Below are positions 17,952 through 26,479 of a stretch of DNA of 64,000 bases, piece by piece; the first letter of the stretch is position 1, and each line of letters opens with the position of its first letter. The notes beneath the pieces were generated by a model. The model did no database searches. It saw only the letters and a program-made list of their open reading frames with translations, and was not told the origin of the DNA. A program made the translations under genes and the position numbers. The DNA is from SB11 sp965222995 (GTDB lineage: Bacteria > Bacteroidota > Bacteroidia > UBA8524): NCBI GenBank assembly GCA_965222995.1, contig OZ244977.1:1488001-1552000 (forward strand), written 5' to 3'.

Positions 17952-18533
17952 ATGTTAGGGCTAAAGTTAGCAACAGACCCGCGCTGGGTAAACATTGCCG
18001 AGAAAACCATTGAAGAAATACTTACCGACCATGCTTTTTGCGAACAGAAAGCAGCAAGTAGCGGTATATCACTAATAGTAAACTACTCAGATAAAGAAGA
18101 AGTAGTTGAAAATGTAACTCCTTTAGTAGCAGAAGAGTGGGGGCACTTCCGTAAAGTAATAAAAGAACTCGACAAACGCGGATTAAAACTGGGTAAACAG
18201 CGTAAAGATGAGTATGTAGCCAAAATAAGAGACCTTATAAAAGGTGGAGGGAGCAGGGAACAACGTTTAGTAGAACAGTTACTGCTTAATGCACTTATTG
18301 AGGCTCGAAGCTGTGAACGTTTCCGTTTACTATCACTACATATATCAGACCCCAAACTAAAAGAATTTTATCATGAGTTTATGGTATCAGAAGCAGGGCA
18401 TTACCGCATGTTTATAGATTTGGCAAAAAAATATATGCCTGATAACTACGTAAAACAACGTTGGGAAGAAATACTAGAAGGTGAAGCTAAAATACTGGCA
18501 ACTCTTGAATTAAGAGGGGATAGGGTGCATTAG
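17952..18533 (+). CDS. miaE: tRNA-(2-methylthio-N6-isopentenyl-adenosine37) hydroxylase
   Basis: A 193-aa non-heme di-iron monooxygenase that hydroxylates the isopentenyl group of ms2i6A37 in tRNAs reading UNN codons, after MiaA and MiaB. Family signatures are clear: D-H-A-F-C-E-Q-K-A-A-S-S, A-E-E-W-G-H-F, E-A-R-S-C-E-R-F and S-E-A-G-H-Y-R-M-F; the repeated Glu and Glu-x-x-His residues are the iron ligands of this ferritin-like fold. The length is normal. The promoter element sits almost on the start codon. The reaction requires oxygen, consistent with an aerobic host. Confidence 0.93.
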   Translation: MLGLKLATDPRWVNIAEKTIEEILTDHAFCEQKAASSGISLIVNYSDKEEVVENVTPLVAEEWGHFRKVIKELDKRGLKLGKQRKDEYVAKIRDLIKGGGSREQRLVEQLLLNALIEARSCERFRLLSLHISDPKLKEFYHEFMVSEAGHYRMFIDLAKKYMPDNYVKQRWEEILEGEAKILATLELRGDRVH

Positions 18534-18540
18534 AGTTATC

Positions 18541-18600
18541 AGTTTACAGTCTCCTGTTTTTAGTTTTAAACTGTAAACAGAAAACTCAAGACTGAAAACT
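18541..18600. repeat. intergenic ACTGAAAACT-like degenerate repeat with hairpin
   Basis: Between miaE and the small minus-strand gene lies a stretch built of related units (AGTTTACAGT, ACTGTAAAC, AGAAAACT, ACTGAAAACT). GTTTACAGT (18542-18550) and ACTGTAAAC (18570-18578) form a nine-bp stem. Similar ACTGAAAACT-rich patches occur between genes in other Bacteroidota genomes. It may also act as the miaE transcript end. Confidence 0.45.
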
Positions 18601-18763
18601 AATTAAACTTTTCCAACTGTTTCCCAATTTCCTCGGCTTCAGCCATTTTTATATCAGCAGCCTTGCGGTCGGTAGTACTTAGTTTATGATATTCATTCAT
18701 TAGTTTTTTATACTGCTCTTGAAGCTTTTCTTTTTCAGTTTTCTTTTTAAACAATTTAAACAT
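18599..18763 (-). CDS. Lacal_2735 family small protein
   Basis: A 54-aa protein, found by reading the minus strand. It opens M-F-K-L-F-K-K-K-T-E-K-E-K-L and continues Y-K-K-L-M-N-E-Y-H-K-L-S-T-T-D-R-K-A-A-D, ending G-K-Q-L-E-K-F-N. This matches the small, highly charged, helical Lacal_2735 family that is widespread in Bacteroidota and of unknown function. The basic amphipathic N terminus could bind membranes and the rest looks like a coiled coil; both are inference. It lies between the repeat patch and the terminator of the TonB receptor gene. Confidence 0.85.
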   Translation of the reverse strand: MFKLFKKKTEKEKLQEQYKKLMNEYHKLSTTDRKAADIKMAEAEEIGKQLEKFN

Positions 18764-18800
18764 AACAGATAAACAGCTATGTTTCTTAAAAGTTCAATAA

Positions 18801-18830
18801 AAAGGCCTTACTTTTTATAGTAAGGCCTTT
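18801..18830 (-). terminator. terminator of the TonB receptor gene
   Basis: AAAGGCCTTACT / AGTAAGGCCTTT, a 12-bp perfect stem with a six-base loop, 21 bp downstream of the receptor stop. It is symmetric, with T-rich sequence on both sides. Confidence 0.8.
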
Positions 18831-18850
18831 CAATACTTCTAGGTTTCTGT

Positions 18851-20653
18851 TTACCACAAATTTAGCTTCACTCCGCCCCAAACCCATCTGCCGGGCATGG
18901 GTACAAAGCCTGCTTCAACGTACTCAGTGTTGGTAAGGTTGTTTATATCTATAAAGAAGCTGTTTTTGTTCTGTTTGTATTCAATTTTTGCATCCACCAA
19001 ATGGTAAGCTCCAAGATTATTTCTATCTATGTATCTATAGGCTCCTGTAAGAAACAGTTTTTTAAATAACTTCACTGTAGTCCTTGCTTGCACCTGGTTT
19101 TTTATATGGTTCAGGCTGTATCTGCTCAAATATCCTTCAGGTAATGTAAATGAAGCTTTTATACCCGTATAACTTAAAGATACCTGTTGTATAAACCACA
19201 TATTATATCGTACCAACTCAGCTTCAATCCCTTCAAAAGTAACCTCATGAAAATTTCTTGGTTGAAAAGGTAAAGTATCAGCAGTTCTAACCCAATCAAT
19301 TAAGTTGGTAGACTGACGCTGAAACACAGCGGTTTGTGCAAACCAACTGCCTTTTGATGCTTTAATACCTGCTTCATGGTTCCAAGCTTGTTCAGGTTCC
19401 AAATCAGGGTTGCCAATATTAGAAGGCCCGTTATAGTATAAATCAGTATAAGTTGGTACTCTATAACTCTTGCTACTGCTGGCATAAATAGTAAATATAT
19501 TTAAGAGTCTTTTTGAGAGGTTTATACTGGGAAAGATTTGCCAATTATAAGAACTAACGTAATTAATATTTATCCCGGGGTTTACTAGTATTCCTCCGGG
19601 TATGGTTAGTTGATGCTCAAAGGCAATATTGTAAAAGTTTCTTTTGCGGGTGCCTAAGTTGTTGCTATATATCTCATCTTGTCTGGCATCTATACCAAAC
19701 CCTGTTATTCCGAGTTTTGAAGTATAAGAGCCCTGAATTTCTGCATTTAATAAATGGGTATGATGTCTGTTTCTAAATACCTCAGGCTTAAAACGGATAA
19801 AAGTATAACGGTCTTCATTATATCGCCAACTTAAACTACCATTAAGCTTTAGTTTATTTTTCGAGTAGTTAATCTTTGCGAAAGAAAACAGTGTACCGGT
19901 TTCTTCATATTCACTGGAGTTGCGGACATAAAAACCCGCCGCACCCATTTTACGCTGAGCTCCTGTAGCAGCAAAGTCAATATTTATATTATTATTTATA
20001 ATATGGTTTAACTTGTAAAAAACACTGGTATTACCAAAATCATTACCGGGTCTAAAACCACTGCTGGTAGTATAATCTAAAGAAATAAACTGTTTGGTTT
20101 TACCGTTTCCTAATGTGGTGTTTATGCTGCCCCCTCCAAAGCCGTAATCACCACCAAAAACTTTTAATGATAATGCTTTGCCATTAACCTTTTTGGTAAC
20201 AATATTTATAACACCGCCAAACGCATTTGCCCCATATATCATGGCACCACCACCGCGTATTACTTCAATACGTTCTATATATTCAACATTTATAGGTAAG
20301 TTCATTAAATGGTGCCCGGTTTGGGGGGCTATAACTTTCACTCCGTCAATCAATATCAGAGTTTGGTCAAAATTGCCTCCTCTTACGCCAATATCAGCTT
20401 GGGAGCCTTGCGGACCCCTTTGTCGCACATCTACGCCCCCTATATAACTTAAAACACCACTAACAGATTGCACAGGTAGGCTTTGTATTTCCTTTGCAGT
20501 AATAACAGATACACTTTGTGCAGTTTTGCCTGTAGAAGTTTTAATTCTTGGTGCTGTTACCGTTACATTAGAAACATTAACAACACTGTCGTTTTGTGCA
20601 AATAAAGATGCAAACCATGTCATTCCTAAAACAGTTAAAAAAAGTCTTTTCAT
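18851..20653 (-). CDS. TonB-dependent outer-membrane receptor (BtuB-like)
   Basis: A 600-aa outer-membrane receptor. It has a signal peptide (about 1-19) and a plug domain from about residue 40 (S-V-S-V-I-T-A-K-E-I, then Q-G-S-Q-A-D-I-G-V-R-G-G-N-F-D-Q-T-L-I-L-I-D-G-V, then R-I-E-V-I-R-G-G-G-A-M-I-Y-G-A-N-A-F-G-G-V-I-N-I-V-T-K). A 22-strand barrel follows, ending in an aromatic strand (G-G-V-K-L-N-L-W). The compact size and lack of a carboxypeptidase-like N-terminal extension make it like BtuB or siderophore receptors rather than SusC. There is no SusD partner and no cobalamin riboswitch in the short upstream region, so the ligand stays unknown. Confidence 0.9.
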   Translation of the reverse strand: MKRLFLTVLGMTWFASLFAQNDSVVNVSNVTVTAPRIKTSTGKTAQSVSVITAKEIQSLPVQSVSGVLSYIGGVDVRQRGPQGSQADIGVRGGNFDQTLILIDGVKVIAPQTGHHLMNLPINVEYIERIEVIRGGGAMIYGANAFGGVINIVTKKVNGKALSLKVFGGDYGFGGGSINTTLGNGKTKQFISLDYTTSSGFRPGNDFGNTSVFYKLNHIINNNINIDFAATGAQRKMGAAGFYVRNSSEYEETGTLFSFAKINYSKNKLKLNGSLSWRYNEDRYTFIRFKPEVFRNRHHTHLLNAEIQGSYTSKLGITGFGIDARQDEIYSNNLGTRKRNFYNIAFEHQLTIPGGILVNPGININYVSSYNWQIFPSINLSKRLLNIFTIYASSSKSYRVPTYTDLYYNGPSNIGNPDLEPEQAWNHEAGIKASKGSWFAQTAVFQRQSTNLIDWVRTADTLPFQPRNFHEVTFEGIEAELVRYNMWFIQQVSLSYTGIKASFTLPEGYLSRYSLNHIKNQVQARTTVKLFKKLFLTGAYRYIDRNNLGAYHLVDAKIEYKQNKNSFFIDINNLTNTEYVEAGFVPMPGRWVWGGVKLNLW

Positions 20654-20752
20654 TGTCTGTATTTTTTTAAGGCGGCGAATATATATCGGTGGTTAAAACT
20701 ATAATCCACAAATAATCAAATTGATATGTATAATTTTTTTTGTGTGAAGTAA

Positions 20753-20760
20753 TAGATTTG
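20753..20760 (+). promoter_or_regulatory. -7 promoter element (TAGATTTG) of apt
   Basis: Exact TAnnTTTG, 15 bp before the ATG at 20776. Its position rules out translation from the earlier in-frame codon at 20740. Confidence 0.5.
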
Positions 20761-20775
20761 GCTACTTTGTGCGCC

Positions 20776-21306
20776 ATGGAATTACAACATCAAATAAAAG
20801 CAGCTATTCGCGATATTGTTGATTTCCCACAAAAAGGAATAGTGTTTAAGGATATTACTCCTTTATTGCAAAATCCGCAACTTAGCAGCCATATGCTAGA
20901 CTATTTGGCTAAACAATGTGCCCCTTTAAATGTAGGCGCAGTAGCAGCTATAGAAAGCAGGGGATTTATGTTTGGTTTTCCATTAGCACTGCGCTTAGGG
21001 GTGCCTTTTATCCCGTTTCGCAAAAAAGGGAAGTTGCCCTATGAAGTAGTTAGCCATGAGTATAGTTTAGAATATGGTACTGCTACTATAGAAGCACACA
21101 CTGATGCTATACAACCGAATACCCGTGTTCTAATTCATGATGACTTACTAGCCACAGGTGGAACAGCAACTGCCTCAGCAGAATTAATTAAGAAACTAAG
21201 CGGTGAAATAGCCGGTTTCAGTTTTTTGGTTGAGCTTAGTTTTTTAGGCGGTAGAGATAAACTGAATCAGTACTCCTCGCAAATAGCCAATTTGGTTAGC
21301 TATTAA
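20776..21306 (+). CDS. apt: adenine phosphoribosyltransferase
   Basis: Purine salvage: adenine plus PRPP gives AMP and pyrophosphate. The 176-aa protein opens M-E-L-Q-H-Q-I-K-A-A-I-R-D-I and carries F-P-Q-K-G-I-V-F-K-D-I-T-P-L (the hood), A-I-E-S-R-G-F-M-F-G, R-K-K-G-K-L-P, and the PRPP-binding loop V-L-I-H-D-D-L-L-A-T-G-G-T-A. The length is typical. The start at 20776 is supported by the family N terminus and by the promoter element just upstream. Confidence 0.95.
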   Translation: MELQHQIKAAIRDIVDFPQKGIVFKDITPLLQNPQLSSHMLDYLAKQCAPLNVGAVAAIESRGFMFGFPLALRLGVPFIPFRKKGKLPYEVVSHEYSLEYGTATIEAHTDAIQPNTRVLIHDDLLATGGTATASAELIKKLSGEIAGFSFLVELSFLGGRDKLNQYSSQIANLVSY

Positions 21307-21520
21307 GTATTTTTATTGAATAAATCTGTAATTCTTTAAATCAACAAATCTAAAATCTCTTGTTATCCACATCGGTTGTATAACTTCTTAGCAAACACAG
21401 GGGCTTTCATGCTATTTTTACCTGTTGTTAATGTCGTATTTCTCGACAATGCATGCTGTTTAAACGCTAAGTACTTTTCAGTTTATCAGCTAAATGCTAA
21501 TAACCTGCAACCAAAACAAT
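21307..21520 (+). promoter_or_regulatory. upstream region of the topoisomerase IV operon with a DnaA box
   Basis: No gene. An exact DnaA box TTATCCACA lies at 21363-21371. A short inverted repeat TGTCG/CGACA sits at 21432-21448. I could not assign a TAnnTTTG promoter with confidence. Confidence 0.35.
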
Positions 21521-23380
21521 ATGACTAAAGAAGTTCAGTATACGGAAAACGAAATTCGGTCGCTAGACTGGAAAGAGCATATACGCCTGCGCCCGGGGAT
21601 GTATATAGGTAAATTGGGAGACGGGTCATCGCCCGATGATGGTATTTACATTCTTATAAAAGAGATAATTGATAATTCTATTGATGAGTATGTAATGGGG
21701 CATGGACGCAAAATTGAAATTAAAGTAAGCGACCACAAAGTAGTAGTACGGGATTATGGGCGAGGTATTCCGCTGGGTAAAGTAATAGATTGTGTATCAA
21801 AAATCAATACAGGAGGTAAATACGACAGTAAAGCCTTCCAAAAGTCGGTAGGACTAAACGGGGTTGGAACAAAAGCGGTAAATGCGCTATCATCATTTTT
21901 CAGAGTACAATCAATTAGAGACGGACGTACTAAAATAGCAGAGTTTGAAAGGGGTGAGTTAATAAAAGACTATAAAGAGGAAAAAACCGATGAGCGTAAC
22001 GGTACTATAATGACTTTTGTCCCCGATGATACAGTATTTAGAAACTTCCATTTTCGCCCTGAGTTTTTAGTAGAACAGATTTGGAACTATGCGTATTTGA
22101 ATGCGGGGTTATCCATACACTTCAACGGAACCATTTACCTGTCTAAAAACGGTCTTTTAGACCTATTAGAGCGGAAAACCAATGCTGAAACTAACCGATA
22201 CCCCATTATCCATCTTAAAGACGAAGATGTAGAGTTGGCTATGACGCATGAAAACCAATATGGTGAGGAGTACTACAGCTTTGTAAACGGACAGCATACT
22301 ACACAAGGTGGTACGCATTTGCAAGCTTTTCGTGAGGCATTAGTGAAAACCGTTAGAGATTTTTACAAAAAGGACTTTGATGTTGCAGATATACGGGCAT
22401 CAATAATAGCAGCAATTAGTGTTAGAGTGCAAGAGCCGGTTTTTGAGAGTCAAACCAAAACCAAATTGGGCTCATTGGTTATGTATGAAGGTGGTCCTAG
22501 CCTAAAAAGCTTTATGGGTGATTTTATCTCAACAAAACTCAATAATTACCTCCATAAAAACCCTAATACTGCAGAAGCTTTATTAAAACGCATTCAACAG
22601 TCTGAACGTGAACGTAAAGACATGGCGGGCATAAAAAAACTGGCTAATGAAAGAGCCAAAAAAGCCAACCTGCACAATAAAAAGCTTAGAGACTGTCGTA
22701 TTCACTTCGATACCTCAAAAGACGACAGAAGACACGATACAACCATTTTTATAACGGAGGGAGACTCAGCCAGCGGTTCTATCACAAAATCGCGCGATGT
22801 AGCTACACAGGCCGTATTTAGTTTAAGAGGGAAACCCTTAAACAGTTTTGGTTTAACCAAAAAAGTAGTGTATGAGAATGAGGAGTTTAACCTGTTACAA
22901 CACGCTTTAAACATTGAAGAAGGAATAGAAAACTTGCGATACAATAGAGTAGTAATAGCCACGGATGCTGATGTAGACGGTATGCATATACGTTTGCTGA
23001 TACTTACTTTCTTTTTGCAGTTTTTTCCTGATTTAGTTAAAAACGGGCATGTTTATATTTTAGATACACCTTTATTTAGAGTACGTAACAAGCAGAAAAC
23101 CATTTATTGTTATACGGATGAAGAACGTTTAAATGCAATACAAGAAATTGGCTCAAAAGCAGAAATAACAAGGTTTAAAGGGTTGGGAGAAATCTCTCCA
23201 GAGGAATTTGGGCTGTTTATAGGCGAGGATATGCGCTTAGACCCTGTAATGCTTAGTCCTGACACCTCAATACAAAAGCTACTGGAATATTATATGGGTA
23301 AAAATACTATGGACAGGCAGAAGCATATTATTAGCAGCTTAAGAATAGAAAAAGACGTTTTTGAGGAAGAAGCCGCCTAA
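21521..23380 (+). CDS. parE: DNA topoisomerase IV subunit B
   Basis: The ATPase subunit of topoisomerase IV, which decatenates daughter chromosomes. About 619 aa. It has the GHKL ATPase domain (E-I-I-D-N-S-I-D-E, D-Y-G-R-G-I-P, L-N-G-V-G-T-K-A-V-N-A-L), a transducer domain with Q-T-K-T-K-L, and the TOPRIM domain (F-I-T-E-G-D-S-A-S-G-S and D-A-D-V-D-G-M-H-I-R). GyrB can look similar, but linkage to a ParC-type subunit and the short length fit ParE. The ATG at 21494 in the same frame is possible, but M-T-K-E-V-Q-Y-T-E-N at 21521 fits better. The stop is 3 bp from the cupin gene. Confidence 0.92.
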   Translation: MTKEVQYTENEIRSLDWKEHIRLRPGMYIGKLGDGSSPDDGIYILIKEIIDNSIDEYVMGHGRKIEIKVSDHKVVVRDYGRGIPLGKVIDCVSKINTGGKYDSKAFQKSVGLNGVGTKAVNALSSFFRVQSIRDGRTKIAEFERGELIKDYKEEKTDERNGTIMTFVPDDTVFRNFHFRPEFLVEQIWNYAYLNAGLSIHFNGTIYLSKNGLLDLLERKTNAETNRYPIIHLKDEDVELAMTHENQYGEEYYSFVNGQHTTQGGTHLQAFREALVKTVRDFYKKDFDVADIRASIIAAISVRVQEPVFESQTKTKLGSLVMYEGGPSLKSFMGDFISTKLNNYLHKNPNTAEALLKRIQQSERERKDMAGIKKLANERAKKANLHNKKLRDCRIHFDTSKDDRRHDTTIFITEGDSASGSITKSRDVATQAVFSLRGKPLNSFGLTKKVVYENEEFNLLQHALNIEEGIENLRYNRVVIATDADVDGMHIRLLILTFFLQFFPDLVKNGHVYILDTPLFRVRNKQKTIYCYTDEERLNAIQEIGSKAEITRFKGLGEISPEEFGLFIGEDMRLDPVMLSPDTSIQKLLEYYMGKNTMDRQKHIISSLRIEKDVFEEEAA

Positions 23381-23383
23381 GCT

Positions 23384-23761
23384 ATGATAAAAGTTGAGCC
23401 CTTGAACATATTTGTTGATCATGAAAGAGGTAAAACCTTGTTATTTAATAACAAACGGACCGGAGAGTTTATCTTAGGCTACAGAAATAAAGACAGTATT
23501 AGCGGAAGGCACTACCACAAAGGTGAAGCTGCCAATAAAAAACCTGAAATTCTGATACTTATATCAGGCACAATACGGCTTAAAACTATTGACTTAAGTA
23601 CCCACAAGGAAGACATAATTATTATTGACACCCCCAGCAGAATTGAAATACCTGAAATGGTTTGGCATGAGGTTAAAGCGATTACCAACTGCATATTTTT
23701 AGAAACTAACAGTATTAACGACTGTGATATTGATACATACAGACTAGAAGAGAAAGCATGA
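23384..23761 (+). CDS. small cupin-fold protein within the topoisomerase IV operon
   Basis: A 125-aa single-domain cupin. Motif 1 is visible as G-R-H-Y-H-K-G ... E-I-L-I-L-I-S-G-T-I and motif 2 as I-E-I-P-E-M-V-W-H-E-V. The His-x-His and distal His could bind a metal. The fold recalls sugar-isomerase or WxcM-like cupins, but the substrate is unknown. It is squeezed between parE (3 bp gap) and parC (ATGA overlap), so it is surely co-translated with topoisomerase IV. Whether it serves the enzyme or is a passenger cannot be told. Confidence 0.7.
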   Translation: MIKVEPLNIFVDHERGKTLLFNNKRTGEFILGYRNKDSISGRHYHKGEAANKKPEILILISGTIRLKTIDLSTHKEDIIIIDTPSRIEIPEMVWHEVKAITNCIFLETNSINDCDIDTYRLEEKA

Positions 23762-26439
23762 GCGACGAACACATAAATAACGAAGAACTACCCGAAAACG
23801 AAAACCAAAATCCCGATGAGGATGATGACTTGAAGGATGGTAAAGCCATTGGTGTGATGTATGAAAATTGGTTTTTAGACTATGCTTCATACGTTATACT
23901 TGAGCGTGCCGTCCCTCATATTAACGACGGTTTTAAACCCGTTCAAAGGCGTATTCTACATGCTATGAACGAAATGGATGATGGTCGTTTCAACAAAGTA
24001 GCCAACATTATAGGGCAAACCATGCAGTATCACCCACACGGTGATGCTTCCATAGGCGATGCTTTAGTTGGTTTAGGGCAAAAAGATATTTTAATAGAGA
24101 CCCAGGGAAACTGGGGCGATGTACGCACAGGAGATTCTGCTGCTGCACCCCGCTATATTGAGGCGCGCTTATCTAAACTGGCGAACGAAATAGTTTTTAA
24201 CCCTAAAACTACCGAGTGGCAACTAAGTTATGATGGGCGTAAACGCGAGCCTGTTACTTTGCCTGTAAAATTCCCTTTGTTGCTTACACAAGGGGTAGAG
24301 GGTATTGCGGTAGGCTTGGCTACTAAAATAATGCCCCACAACTTTTGCGAGTTGATAGAAAGCTCTATCAAACTGCTAAAAGGCAAGTCTTTTGAGTTAT
24401 ACCCCGACTTTTTAACAGGGGGAACGATAGATGTTTCTAACTACCAAAAAGGGGAGCGGGGAGGAAAAATAAGAGTTAGAGCAAAAATTGAAGAAATAGA
24501 CAATAAAACTCTGGCTATTAAAGATATACCTTTTGGAGTTACAACAAATAGCTTGATTGAAAGCATTATAAAAGCTAACGATAGCGGTAAGGTAAAAATT
24601 AAAAAAGTAGTAGATAATACAGCCAAAGATGTGGAGTTGATTGTAAACCTTGCATCGGGGGTTTCGCCGGGTATGACTATTGACGGTTTGTATGCTTTTA
24701 CTAATTGTGAGGTATCTATTTCTCCCAATGCCTGTGTTATTGTTGATGACAAGCCTTGTTTCCTTACTGTTGATGAAATTTTAAGACTTTCTACTGAAAA
24801 CACAAAAGACTTACTTAAGCAAGAACTTGAAATACGCTTGAATGAGTTGGACAATAACTGGCACAACTCATCATTAGAGAAGATATTTATAGAAAACCGT
24901 ATTTACCGAGATATTGAAGAGTGCGAGACATGGGAAGCTGTTTTAGAAGCTATAGATAAAGGTTTAGAGCCTTTTAAAAAGCTTTTGCGCAGAGAAGTAA
25001 CCCAAGACGATATAATTCGTTTAACGGAGATAAAAATTAAGCGTATATCAAAATTTGATTCATTTAAGGCTGATGAGCATATAAAAGCCTTGGAAAATGA
25101 AATGGAGGAGGTGAAAAACCATTTAGAACACCTTACAGATTTTGCTATCAGCTATTTTGAGAACCTTTTAAAGAAATACGGTAAAGGCAGGGAACGTAAA
25201 ACTGAGATTAAAGCCTTTGACACTATTCAGGCTAATCTGGTAGCTGTAAACAACCAAAAACTATACGTAAACCGCAAAGAGGGTTTTATAGGTTATGGTT
25301 TAAAGAAAGACGAGTTCATAAGCGAGTGTTCTGATATTGACGATATAATCATATTCCGCAGAGACGGTAAAATGCTGGTAACTAAAGTTACTGACAAAAC
25401 TTTTGTGGGAAAAGATATTATTCATGCAGGAGTATTTCACAAAGGAGATGACCGGATGGTCTACAACATGATATATGCCGATGGTAAAACCAATACTTCA
25501 AGGGTAAAACGCTTTAATGTGGGCGGTATAACTCGTGATAAAGAGTATGATTTAACTACCGGTAAAAAAGACTCTAAAGTGCTGTATTTTACCGCAAACC
25601 CTAACGGAGAAGCAGAAATAGTAACTGTACAGCTTAGTGCTTATGCCAAAGCAAGAAAACTGCAGTTTGATTTTGATTTTGCTGAACTTGCCATAAAAGG
25701 AAGGGGTTCGCAAGGAAATATTTTGAGTAAACACCTTGTGAAAAATGTGAAATTTAAACAGGCGGGAGTTTCTACGCTTGAAGCACAAAAAATATGGTAC
25801 GATGAAAGTGTAGGAAAGCTAAATACGGAAGAAAGGGGAGAATTGATAGGTAGTTTTGAGGGAGAAGACCAGATAATAGCTGTATATAAATCGGGAGATT
25901 ACCAGCTTACTAATTTTGAACTTACCAACCACTACGAGCCTGAGGATGTAGTGTTTATTAAAAAATATAATACCGATAGGGCTACATCTTTAGTGTATTA
26001 TGATGCTTCGGGCAAAAACTACTTCGTAAAGCGTTTTTTAATAGAAACCCTTACTATGGATAAACGTTTCCGCTGCATACCCGATGGCGATAAAAATTAT
26101 ATAGTTTGCGCTACAGACCACCCTGAGCCTGAAATTACCCTTCAAATAGGCAAGAAAAAAGACAACAATAGCAAAGTAATAGAGTTAACAGTGTACGATA
26201 TTAAAGGCTGGAAAACTATTGGTAATAAGCTGAATGAGAAAAATATTACTTCTGTGGCATTAGTGCCTAAAGAGGATGTTGAAGAAGAGAAGACAACACA
26301 GATTACTGATGAATCTGAAATTAGTAATATTGATACGAATACTACACCAAAAGAAGACCCTGTTTTAGACGAATTATTAAAAAAAGACAGTAAAGCCACA
26401 CCACCAAAAAGTATAGAACAGAGTAAGTTATTTGAGTAG
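23758..26439 (+). CDS. parC: DNA topoisomerase IV subunit A
   Basis: The DNA-cleaving subunit of topoisomerase IV, 893 aa. An acidic N-terminal extension (residues 1-27) is followed by the winged-helix/tower cleavage domain: F-K-P-V-Q-R-R-I-L-H-A-M, Y-H-P-H-G-D-A-S-I-G-D-A, and catalytic Y133 in A-A-P-R-Y-I-E-A-R-L. A coiled-coil gate lies at about 430-490, then a divergent C-terminal beta-pinwheel with F-V-G-K-D-I and F-N-V-G-G-I-T-R-D. A long acidic, Thr/Pro-rich tail ends in Q-S-K-L-F-E, which matches the sliding-clamp-binding consensus QxxLF. The separate gyrA at 51969-54551 is canonical, which supports the ParC call here. Confidence 0.92.
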   Translation: MSDEHINNEELPENENQNPDEDDDLKDGKAIGVMYENWFLDYASYVILERAVPHINDGFKPVQRRILHAMNEMDDGRFNKVANIIGQTMQYHPHGDASIGDALVGLGQKDILIETQGNWGDVRTGDSAAAPRYIEARLSKLANEIVFNPKTTEWQLSYDGRKREPVTLPVKFPLLLTQGVEGIAVGLATKIMPHNFCELIESSIKLLKGKSFELYPDFLTGGTIDVSNYQKGERGGKIRVRAKIEEIDNKTLAIKDIPFGVTTNSLIESIIKANDSGKVKIKKVVDNTAKDVELIVNLASGVSPGMTIDGLYAFTNCEVSISPNACVIVDDKPCFLTVDEILRLSTENTKDLLKQELEIRLNELDNNWHNSSLEKIFIENRIYRDIEECETWEAVLEAIDKGLEPFKKLLRREVTQDDIIRLTEIKIKRISKFDSFKADEHIKALENEMEEVKNHLEHLTDFAISYFENLLKKYGKGRERKTEIKAFDTIQANLVAVNNQKLYVNRKEGFIGYGLKKDEFISECSDIDDIIIFRRDGKMLVTKVTDKTFVGKDIIHAGVFHKGDDRMVYNMIYADGKTNTSRVKRFNVGGITRDKEYDLTTGKKDSKVLYFTANPNGEAEIVTVQLSAYAKARKLQFDFDFAELAIKGRGSQGNILSKHLVKNVKFKQAGVSTLEAQKIWYDESVGKLNTEERGELIGSFEGEDQIIAVYKSGDYQLTNFELTNHYEPEDVVFIKKYNTDRATSLVYYDASGKNYFVKRFLIETLTMDKRFRCIPDGDKNYIVCATDHPEPEITLQIGKKKDNNSKVIELTVYDIKGWKTIGNKLNEKNITSVALVPKEDVEEEKTTQITDESEISNIDTNTTPKEDPVLDELLKKDSKATPPKSIEQSKLFE

Positions 26440-26479
26440 AAATAAACTCTATATTTATACCATAAATACTATCAAAATT

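Noticed and set aside
20654..20775. Cobalamin riboswitch before the TonB receptor
   Set aside because: The upstream gap is only about 120 bp and shows no B12-box-like sequence or suitable stems.
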